A program made the position numbers and the translations under genes. The notes under the pieces were generated by a model that saw nothing but the letters and a program-made list of their open reading frames with translations, made no database searches and had not been told where the DNA came from. DNA of 64,000 nucleotides from Methylobacillus glycogenes JCM 2850. GTDB taxonomy: Bacteria > Pseudomonadota > Gammaproteobacteria > Burkholderiales > Methylophilaceae. Position 1 is the stretch's first letter, and each line of letters opens with the position of its first letter. Below, one piece after another: positions 57,261-64,000 of the stretch. The stretch lies in NCBI RefSeq assembly GCF_000617925.1, contig NZ_BAMT01000007.1, positions 62,001 to 126,000 on the forward strand, given 5' to 3'.

Positions 57261-58372
57261 TTATTTCAGCTTTTGCAGGCGGTGATAAGTCTTGCGGAAA
57301 TCACTAACGCGTTGCTCTATGATTTCACCCGGGATAGAAGGTCGGCTGGCCTGAGCAGAGCCACGCTGGGTGCGCTCGCAAGCGGTCTTGTCTTCATCAA
57401 ACACCTGGTGGGTAAAGCCTATGTTTTCAGTTTGTATGGATTGCATCAGGACTTTGCCACGTGCGCTCTGCCCATCGAAACGTGTGGAGTAGATGCTGGA
57501 GTGCACGCTGGTGAGATCATGTGCCAGCGGGCGGAAGTGCTGTACGTGGAAGCTGTAACCCAGGAATGAGGTGACGGTGAGGTTGGGGAACACCAACTGG
57601 TGCACATAGTGCTCAAACATGAAGGGCCATTGGCCTATGTCCTTCTGATAGCGTGACCAGCGCTGCAACCATTTCTCGTTGGCATGGTTATGCACGGCAC
57701 TGTGGCCTGTCTCTGGCATGAAGTCCTGGCTATCTTTTTCATCCTGGCTGAACTGGATTTCGCTGGATTTCGCCAGGCTGGTACGGTGCACAAACGGCAC
57801 GTGATAGCCTTCCAGCGAGTTTTCTATCACCAGTTTCCAGTTGGCTTGTATGCTGGATTCATGCACATCTATGCAGGTCCCCAGAGCGGCAGATACCTGC
57901 TCCAGAAAGCCCATGGCATCGCCTAGAAAACTTGGCAGGGTTTGCTCACCAGGATTAACGCGCAGAAAGATAAAGTCCCCAGCCGTGCCAGTTCCAGCGA
58001 CTGCAACTTATAGGCCTCGGGGTTGGCGGTGACCAGGGGGAAGGCTTTTTTGCACGGAATGCCAGTGGGGATGCCCTCGGCATTGTAGTGCCAGCTATGG
58101 TAAGGGCAGGTCAGTGAACGGTTGCCGCTGGGGGCGTCATGAATGATGGAGTGCCTATGACTGCAGACATTGACGAAGGCCACCAGTTTATCGCGTAGGT
58201 TCTGGATGATAACGTCACGTCCCAGCAAATCCACGCGGATGAAATCATTGTGTTGGCGCAGCTGGTGGGCCATGCCAGCAAATATCCATTGCTCGGCAAA
58301 TAGCCCTTGCCGCTCCTGGTCAAATATCTGCGGGTCACAGTAGAGTTGCGGCGAATTGAGATGGTTGGACAT
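57261..58372 (-). CDS. Rieske non-haem iron oxygenase 1 (frameshifted)
   Basis: This is the alpha subunit of a Rieske oxygenase. The 2Fe-2S motif is CSHRH followed by CPYHSWHY (near 71-95), and the mononuclear iron site is in ENSLEGYHVPFVH. The frame breaks at about 57980. One base gives LARLGDFIFLRVNPGEQTLP and 370 residues. The first half is closer in form to choline- or carnitine-type oxygenases than to aromatic dioxygenases. Its reductase partner is not in the window. It is the left-most member of the 57-64 kb cluster, with NeuD-type and FkbM genes upstream, so a sugar or lipid precursor is a plausible substrate. Confidence 0.87.
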
Positions 58373-58407
58373 AAGGAGCTGGGCGCTGAAAATAAATTGA
58401 GCTGGGA

Positions 58408-59061
58408 TTAGCGTTGCGGTTTATCGAACAAATACACCGGAGCACGGAAGCGCGGGTCGAGAAACACGGTGGTTTCGGGGCTTTTGTCTATAGTGCAGCG
58501 CTGGTTGATGGTGGTCCAGGGCGGCAATACTACGCCAGCACCTATGATGACCCCTGCGGCCAGGGTGCAGTTCTTGCCCAGTACGGCTTGGTCAGACACC
58601 ACACACTGACTGCCTATCCAGCACGAGCTGCCTATCTTGGCACCTGCGCCAATTTCACTACCCTGCATGATCCAGGTATTGGCCCCTATATTGGCCTCTG
58701 GCAGTATGCGCACGCCGTGGTCTACCAGCACGTTTTCTCTAAGTTTGACGCCGCTGGCGATGGAGGCGTGCTGGCTGGCAATGGCAATGATGGGCAGGCC
58801 CAGGCGCTTGATGGCCATATACCGTGCCAGACGCTGCTGATTGAGTAGGGATTGGTCATCGACAATAAAGGCTGAAGCTGTGGCCCGCAGATCAGCGGGC
58901 ACGGCGGCCAGTTCGGTGTAATGCGCAATCTCCTTGGTGCTTGCTTGAGCTGCATTTGCTTCACCGATGATACCAACCACTTCATACAAGCCAGTCTGAC
59001 TGACTTCATGCAGTATGCGTGGCAAGCCTGCGTCAGTGCCAAACAGTAGTAAGGGCTTCAT
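58408..59061 (-). CDS. NeuD/PglD-type acyltransferase 1
   Basis: This is 217 residues. The N-terminal Rossmann-like part (LLLFGTDAGLPRILHEV) is followed by a left-handed beta-helix of hexapeptide repeats (VLVDHGVRILPEANIGANTW, GAGAKIGSSCWIGSQCVV). This is the NeuD/PglD architecture that acetylates amino or hydroxyl groups on nucleotide sugars. It starts two bases before Rieske gene 2's stop in the same direction and overlaps nothing else. The cluster contains a second enzyme of the same type, so two positions may be acylated. Confidence 0.85.
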   Translation of the reverse strand: MKPLLLFGTDAGLPRILHEVSQTGLYEVVGIIGEANAAQASTKEIAHYTELAAVPADLRATASAFIVDDQSLLNQQRLARYMAIKRLGLPIIAIASQHASIASGVKLRENVLVDHGVRILPEANIGANTWIMQGSEIGAGAKIGSSCWIGSQCVVSDQAVLGKNCTLAAGVIIGAGVVLPPWTTINQRCTIDKSPETTVFLDPRFRAPVYLFDKPQR

Positions 59062-59063
59062 GC

Positions 59064-60196
59064 TTAGACCTCCTGCTGTGGCAAGTGCACTGTTTCCAGC
59101 TGTGCCAAATAAGCACCATGAAACTCCAGCAGCCCGGTTTCATAAGCGCCGTGGATAAACTCGGCATCAGAGGCTGCTAAGCTGGTCTGCAAGGCTTCCA
59201 GGCAGTCTATGTCTTCCTGCAATACCGTCATGTCACTCACCAAATGCTCCCACAGCACTACGGCTTATGCGGGAAATCCTGCTGCTGCTTGGTCAGGGCC
59301 ACCATCATCTGCATTTCGCTGCGGTCAGCCGCCAGCGGGTTATATACCTGAATGGCAAAGGAGCTGCCATCAATAATCATGAGATTGACGTTGGGGAACA
59401 GGTGGAAGGTCTGGTATCTACCCTTGCACTCCAGTTGTTGCACCAGAGACTGCCATTCCAGTTCTGGCGCTTCCTGCATGGCGATGGCGCCCTGGGTAGT
59501 CGCCTGCGGCAAAGCGGTATTGCTGGGCTGGTAGCTGGCATCGCGGCTGTTAATGCTGCTATCTGCAGCGATATTGACGCGAAAATGCTTGGGGAAGGTG
59601 GATTTGTGCAGGCAAGGCACGTGTAGCGCATCCTTGATGTTTTCCATGCCTGTCTTCCAGTTAAACTGGCCTTCATAGCGTGTATAGATAAAGCTGCTAT
59701 CCATATCAGCCGTGTATTGCTGTAACAAGGCGCGGGTTTGCTCATCAAACTGCTCTGCAATGGGCAGGGGCTCATCACTAAGGTTGACGAACACCAGGCT
59801 GCCTATGATGCTGACTGCATATTGCTTAAGGCGAATCTCGGCGGTTTCATTGGGCGTAAAGCCGAACACGGCCGGGTCTCTATGCGTGTGTATCAGCTGG
59901 CCTTCTTCGTTATAGCACCAGTGATGATAGGGGCAGACCAGGGCGCGGTTGCCGAATTCCTGCTCTTGTATACGCGCCATGCGGTGGCGGCAGATATTGC
60001 TGAAGGCGCGTATGGTGCCCTGGTGGTTTTGAATCACCAGCGGCACTCCGGCCAGGGTCAGGCTGCGGTAATCATTGTGATTGGCCAGCATGGGCTTGAC
60101 CGCCACCAGTATCCACAGGCGCTTGAAAATAGCCGCCTGCTCCTGGGCAAACCAGTGCTCAGTAGTGTAATGGGCTGGGGTTAGCAAGGGCCGCAT
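59064..60196 (-). CDS. Rieske non-haem iron oxygenase 2 (frameshifted near 3' end)
   Basis: This has 377 residues after repair. The 2Fe-2S motif is CRHRM followed by CPYHHWCYNEEG, and the iron site is in MENIKDALHVPCLH. The frame ends early at 59258. One base (AAG GCC GTA) continues it through VLWEHLVSDMTVLQEDIDCL and EFIHGAYETGLLEFHGAYLA, the normal C terminus of the family. It is related to oxygenase 1 in layout but clearly different in sequence, so the two probably act on different positions or steps. It lies directly downstream of the FkbM gene. Confidence 0.88.
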
Positions 60197-60214
60197 GGTG
60201 AGCTATACCTTAGC

Positions 60215-61321
60215 CTAAACCGCGTAAATACACAGTACGCCAGGTTCCAGCGACTGGTGGCGTAGTGAAAGCTGATAGTTGTGCCCGGTTTCCTCTATAA
60301 AGTGCAGCAGATCAGGGAAATCGGTGGCTTTGTGATAGGCAGAAACCGTCATGGTCGGGCGATGTTGCTGAATCAGGCCGCGCGCACCATGCAGGGCTTC
60401 AAGCTCTGCGCCCTCAATTTCCAGGCGCAAATGTCCCAGTTCATCCAGCATATCGTCCAGGCGGCAGACATGCAGGCCGTTGCCGGGTGTGCCTGCCTGC
60501 TCGGTGATGGTGACGCCAGAGCCATAACCTTCGGCATGCAGATAACCATCACGGTCGAACACACCCAGTTCATGACAGTAAACTGGCAAAGCTCCATGTT
60601 GGGCGATATATGCGTTGATACGTTTGGCCAGATTGATGAAGTTGTTGTGATCAGGCTCAAAAGCGTGCACGGCCTTGAACTGATGTTTCACGCGCTCGGC
60701 AAAAATCAGCACTTCCTGACCATCATGCGAGCCACAATCAGCATAAACCTTATGGGCGCCCAGTTTGAGATCAATATCGGCAGAGAAATAGCGCTGCTGA
60801 TAATCGCCACAATGGAAGGCAAAATACTCATGATTCATGCTGATAAACGCAGCCAGCGAGTAGTAATAAGCCTGACGTGACCAGTTGTCATGCCAGTGCC
60901 TTTCCAGCCCGAGAAACTCATCAAAGCGGCTCAGCATGAGGTCGGAATGCAGTCTGTATGAACCACCCGCGGCTTCAAGACCGGGCGCATTGAGGAATTG
61001 CTCTACGCGCAGCACGGCAAAGCCGGCCTGCTTGAGCCTGACCTTGTAGCGTATACCTGGGTACCAGGTGCAGGTTCTATCTACCACCAGGCAGCCTGCA
61101 TAGGCACCAGGGTTGGCAAAGAAATCTGCCGCCTTGATCTGCTTGAAGCCTTGCAGTCTGGGGTTGTCCAGATTATCGGTATCGTCGGTGTCATGCACCA
61201 GGGCTTCTATCACCCCACCCTTGAGCGCTACAGCGGCAACAATCTGATCCAACTGCTGACAAAACCCTAAGCCGCGGGTGCTGAACACCAGCACGCGCAG
61301 GGTCTGGCTGCCATGAATCAT
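60215..61321 (-). CDS. FkbM-family methyltransferase
   Basis: The 368-residue frame has a unique N-terminal region of about 190 residues followed by the SAM-binding core: YADCGSHDGQEVLIF (motif I), VHAFEPDHNNF (motif II) and LRLEIEGAELEALHGA, the FkbM signature. FkbM enzymes O-methylate sugars or polyketides. The N-terminal part may bind a carrier or nucleotide sugar. A short upstream frame joins it by an ATGA overlap. Adding one base near 61325 would fuse the two into 414 residues (ERPAEMIHGSQTLRV), so the true start is uncertain. Confidence 0.85.
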   Translation of the reverse strand: MIHGSQTLRVLVFSTRGLGFCQQLDQIVAAVALKGGVIEALVHDTDDTDNLDNPRLQGFKQIKAADFFANPGAYAGCLVVDRTCTWYPGIRYKVRLKQAGFAVLRVEQFLNAPGLEAAGGSYRLHSDLMLSRFDEFLGLERHWHDNWSRQAYYYSLAAFISMNHEYFAFHCGDYQQRYFSADIDLKLGAHKVYADCGSHDGQEVLIFAERVKHQFKAVHAFEPDHNNFINLAKRINAYIAQHGALPVYCHELGVFDRDGYLHAEGYGSGVTITEQAGTPGNGLHVCRLDDMLDELGHLRLEIEGAELEALHGARGLIQQHRPTMTVSAYHKATDFPDLLHFIEETGHNYQLSLRHQSLEPGVLCIYAV

Positions 61322-61458
61322 CTCGGCGGCCGCTCGGGGAAATAAGCGTGTCTATCCTGCTGGCAGCGCTCGGCAATCTGCAACAGTTTGCTGCGCGCCA
61401 GCTCGGTGGCGCTGTTTATGGCTTCGGATTCAGGCTTGCGGGCTGCAACTTCGGTCAT
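61318..61458 (-). CDS. 46-codon frame coupled to both neighbours by ATGA overlaps
   Basis: ATG 61458 overlaps the repaired acyltransferase stop, and its TGA overlaps the FkbM start. The peptide begins MTEVAARKPESEAINSATEL and continues helical and charged (ARSKLLQIAERCQQDRHAYF). It may be a real small protein, such as a carrier or adaptor, or simply the true N terminus of the FkbM enzyme cut off by one missing base. Given the many one-base losses nearby, I favour the second. Confidence 0.45.
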   Translation of the reverse strand: MTEVAARKPESEAINSATELARSKLLQIAERCQQDRHAYFPERPPR

Positions 61459-62208
61459 GCGGGTTTGCTTTCATTAGGTGAGGCGTCAGTATGTGATGCA
61501 GGAGTTTCTGGTTTCCAGTCAAAGCGGCGTGCCGGGTTGCCGATGACGGTGGTGTGGGCGGAGACGCTTTTGAATACCACGCTTCCGGCTGCCACGACGG
61601 CGTGTTCGCCTATGCGAGATTTGGCGGTGATGACTGAGCTGGATGCACGCGTGCGCTAGTGCCTATATGCACATTGCCCGCAATCAGGCAGTGTGCGCCT
61701 ATCTCTACCCAGTCGGCAATTTCAACATCATGGGCAATGGCGGTATAACTGCTTACCGTGACATGCTGCCCTATGCGGCTGTCAGGAGAGAGGGCGGCGT
61801 ACGGCCCTATGATGCTGCCCCGGCCTATGCTGGCAAAGGTGGAAACCGCCGCATGGGATGCACCAGGCGTATGAATTCTGCCCCCTTGGCCATCAGCGGC
61901 TCAGCGTATTTTCTGCGGTCAGCCGGGTTGCCCATGGCGCAAAGGAAAACATCGCCGGGTTCAGGCGTGTAGCTCAGTGGGTCGCCCAATATTGGGTAAT
62001 CACGCCTATAGCGCAGGCGTTTTTCCGGTGAGTAGTCCATGGCATCAGGCACATCTTGGGCGTGCGTGGCAAAACCATCGAGTATGCCCGGGCGGTTGTC
62101 GAGAAAACCCTTGATGACCCAATCTACTTGGTGGCTGGGATTATCTATGGCCATCATCAGCACTTCACGGCCAAAGCCACTGGCACCAATGATGATGAGG
62201 TTTTTCAT
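61455..62208 (-). CDS. NeuD/PglD-type acyltransferase 2 (two frame breaks)
   Basis: The N-terminal part is IIIGASGFGREVLMMAIDNP with PILGDPLSYTPEPGDVFLCA. The beta-helix lies in a second frame (STFASIGRGSIIGPYAALSP, EIADWVEIGAHCLIAGNV) and the last coils in a third (VITAKSRIGEHAVVAAGSVV, VIGNPARRFDW). Breaks at about 61851 and 61639 each need one base. The repaired protein has 251 residues, with a short Ser/Pro-rich tail. It should acylate an amino or hydroxyl group of a sugar nucleotide. Start ATG 62208 follows the SDR gene by 17 bases. Confidence 0.82.
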
Positions 62209-62225
62209 ACGCCGCCTCCCCTTGC

Positions 62226-62984
62226 CTAATGCGTAATGCCGCCATCCATGATCAGGGTGGTGCCCGTGATCCAGCGGCTGGCAGATGAAAGGAAGAAAAT
62301 GGCAGCATGGGCCACATCGTCAGGCGTACCCAAGCCCAGCGGGTGAATGGCACGTTGCTGGTCTAGCCATTCTTCTGTCGGCATATTGGCACCCGAGCCA
62401 TGCAACATGGGCGTTTCTACCAGATCCGGCGCCAGGCAGTTAACGCGTATGCCGCGTTTGGCGGTTTCCAGTGCCAGGCAGCGTGTGGCCGCAATCAGCG
62501 CCGCCTTGGTGCCGGAATAGACACTCATGCCATGCACACCGCGCACGGCGGCGATGGAAGACAGAAATAGTATTGCCCCATCCTTGTTGATGCGGTTTTT
62601 GAGCAGCAGTTGGGCGGTGAGCAATTGCGGTGTGAAGACGTTGATGCTGTAAAGCCGCTCCATGAATTCGCGCTTGGTCATGCGCGCGGGCATGGGCACG
62701 GAGATGCCAGTGCAATGCACTACTCCATCAATACTGCCTGCCTGTTCCACAGTCTGGGCGATGACATCATCGTCAGTCAGATCGCCCGCAATCACGCTAT
62801 GGCCCTCACCAGTGAGCTGTGACAGCGTTTCCTGCAAGCGTTCTACATTGCGGCCGCAGATAATCAGGCTGGCACCGGATTGAGCGCAGGAGATGGCAAT
62901 CTGCCTGCCCAGGCCAGAAGATGCGCCTGTGACCAGAATGCGTTTACCAGCAAGAGAGAAGGGGGAAGAAATAGCAGTCATCAT
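62226..62984 (-). CDS. SDR-family oxidoreductase A (FabG-like)
   Basis: From ATG 62984, which overlaps the preceding stop (ATGA), it has 252 residues. Motifs are VTGASSGLG, the HCTGIS variant of NAG, FLSSIAAVRG with the catalytic Ser, and YSGTKAAL with the catalytic Tyr/Lys. The C-terminal VAHAAIFFLSSASRWITGTT ending in MDGG is typical of FabG-like 3-oxoacyl reductases. It and the next SDR are homologous neighbours, probably from duplication. Together with the KAS III-type gene they suggest a dedicated acyl-chain pathway, though sugar substrates are also possible. Confidence 0.88.
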   Translation of the reverse strand: MMTAISSPFSLAGKRILVTGASSGLGRQIAISCAQSGASLIICGRNVERLQETLSQLTGEGHSVIAGDLTDDDVIAQTVEQAGSIDGVVHCTGISVPMPARMTKREFMERLYSINVFTPQLLTAQLLLKNRINKDGAILFLSSIAAVRGVHGMSVYSGTKAALIAATRCLALETAKRGIRVNCLAPDLVETPMLHGSGANMPTEEWLDQQRAIHPLGLGTPDDVAHAAIFFLSSASRWITGTTLIMDGGITH

Positions 62985-63751
62985 TGCGCACTGATCTGGC
63001 AACTGAGGCCACCATCGACAAACAGGGTGGCACGGGTAATCCAGCGCGAGGCCGGGGAAAGTAGAAACACTGCACTATTGGCCACATCTTCCGGCAAGCC
63101 TTTGCCCAGCGGTGGGTTGGCGACAGTTTCCATGCTGCCGCCCATGCCCTGCTCGGCCAGCCGCGCCAGCATGGGGGTTTCGATATAGCTTACCGCCATA
63201 TAGTTGACGCGTATCTGCTGCTTGGGGCCGACTTCCAGCGCCAGCGCACGCCCTGCCGGACGCAAGGCGGCCTTGCTGGCGGAATAAATGCTGGAAGCCT
63301 TGGTGCCTATATGCGCAGCGATAGAGCCGACAAAGACGATGGAACCGCCATGGGCAATTTGTTTTTTTGCTAGCAGGCGCTGGGTCAGCAGCAGTGGCGC
63401 ATCGAAATTGATCTCGAAATCACGGTCTATGAAATCCTGATCTATCTGGCGGAACAAACGCACGGCGGCGGTGCCTGCGCTATGCACCAGACCATCGATG
63501 ACACCTGCCTGACTGACCAGTGCATCGCGCTGCTCGGGGTCGGTAATATCCGCAGCAATGCTGAGATGCCCGCTACCTGCCAGTTGTGCCTGCGTGGCTT
63601 GCAGGCGCTCAGTATCGCGCCCGGTGAGAATGACTACTGCGCCAGCGGCGGCAGCCCCTATGGCAACTGCCTGCCCCAGGCCTGAGGAAGCGCCTGTCAC
63701 CAGAATGCGCTTGCCCGCCAAGCTGAAAGCTTCAAGACTTGCTACCGTCAT
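62981..63751 (-). CDS. SDR-family oxidoreductase B (FabG-like)
   Basis: This 256-residue protein shares the opening FSLAGKRILVTGASSGLG with SDR A. It carries HSAGTA in place of NAG, VGSIAAHIG with the catalytic Ser, and YSASKAAL. The end, SRWITRATLFVDGG, again matches FabG. The departure from NAG and the shortened N-terminal region are shared with SDR A, which supports a paired origin. It is seven bases from the KAS III-type gene stop and is coupled to SDR A. Confidence 0.88.
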   Translation of the reverse strand: MTVASLEAFSLAGKRILVTGASSGLGQAVAIGAAAAGAVVILTGRDTERLQATQAQLAGSGHLSIAADITDPEQRDALVSQAGVIDGLVHSAGTAAVRLFRQIDQDFIDRDFEINFDAPLLLTQRLLAKKQIAHGGSIVFVGSIAAHIGTKASSIYSASKAALRPAGRALALEVGPKQQIRVNYMAVSYIETPMLARLAEQGMGGSMETVANPPLGKGLPEDVANSAVFLLSPASRWITRATLFVDGGLSCQISAQ

Positions 63752-63758
63752 ATGGCTG

Positions 63759-64000
63759 TTATATCTCGATCAAGGCAGGCAGATAGGCGTCTTCGATCTC
63801 AAGGATGCAGGAAGCCCAGGATAAGCCTACGCCAAAGCCAGACAGCAGCAGGCGTTTGCGACCTGCGCCCAGCTCTTGCAGCAGCTTGGTGGTCATGGTG
63901 ACCGGGATGGAGGCCGAGCTGGTATTGCCGAATTCCTTGAGCGAAAGCGGCACGCGCTCTGGGGCCAGGCCTAGCTTCTTGCGTATGGTTTCATTGATCA
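63759..64000 (-). CDS. 3-oxoacyl-ACP synthase III (FabH-like), C-terminal part
   Basis: Only the last 79 codons are inside the window; the frame runs out at base 64000. The active-site Asn is in FGNTSSASIPVTM, preceded by the helix ETIRKKLGLAPERVPLSLKE, and the chain ends GRKRLLLSGFGVGLSWASCI, all typical of KAS III. The catalytic Cys and His lie outside. It leads the SDR-SDR-acyltransferase-FkbM-Rieske run, so an unusual short acyl group is probably made for attachment to a sugar or lipid. Confidence 0.88.
   Translation of the reverse strand, partial: INETIRKKLGLAPERVPLSLKEFGNTSSASIPVTMTTKLLQELGAGRKRLLLSGFGVGLSWASCILEIEDAYLPALIEI

Overview
The window looks like chromosome of a Gram-negative betaproteobacterium. 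GC is fairly high, TonB receptors and outer-membrane proteins are abundant, and the housekeeping order gltB-gltD-hemE near priA-argS and hemL-thiE-thiD fits the Nitrosomonadales. A methylotroph of the Methylophilaceae would fit, but I infer this from gene content and memory only. I see no IS element, phage, CRISPR array or rRNA operon.

Layout. 1-3.4 kb: end of a glutamate-synthase-like large subunit followed by a diflavin (CysJ-like) reductase. 3.5-8.8 kb: MacA-MacB-NodT tripartite efflux operon led by a small exported protein. 8.8-12.9 kb: FecI-FecR-receptor iron-signalling unit. 13.1-13.3 kb: a candidate Fur-controlled small RNA. 13.3-21.2 kb (minus): sulfonate module of CysB-like regulator, TonB receptor, SMR transporter, TauABC-like ABC transporter and TauD-like dioxygenase. 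21.4-26.7 kb: DUF2789 protein, a decayed dehydrogenase, SDR, DsbA, SPOR protein and ArgS. 26.8-40.4 kb: priA, small exported proteins, hemE, gltD, gltB, hemL, thiE, thiD. 40.7-42.1 kb: tandem Usp protein and DUF2171 protein. 42.2-48.1 kb: FadL-type porin beside a complete DSF quorum-sensing set (rpfF, rpfC, rpfG). 48.5-51.5 kb: MFS transporter, restriction-system debris and tRNA-Gly(CCC). 51.7-53.9 kb: copper-type (OprC-like) TonB receptor. 54-64 kb (minus): PLP enzyme, APS kinase, sulfotransferase and CsbD protein, then a cluster running off the right edge with two Rieske oxygenases, two NeuD-type acyltransferases, an FkbM methyltransferase, two SDRs and a KAS III enzyme. The latter resembles a surface glycan or lipid tailoring island.

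A striking feature of the sequence itself is about twenty reading-frame breaks. Nearly every one is repaired by adding one base (the FadL gene needs two), and they include genes normally essential (argS, hemE). Such a uniform bias points to single-base deletions from sequencing rather than biology, so I give those genes their repaired extents. Genuine decay is more likely for the Mrr and HsdS fragments and the dehydrogenase relic.

The most interesting items are the Fur-box small RNA with an anti-Shine-Dalgarno loop, the 54-64 kb tailoring cluster with its sulfation pair, the FadL-RpfF pairing, the CxxxM/HxM copper receptor, and the glutamate synthase paired with a diflavin reductase.
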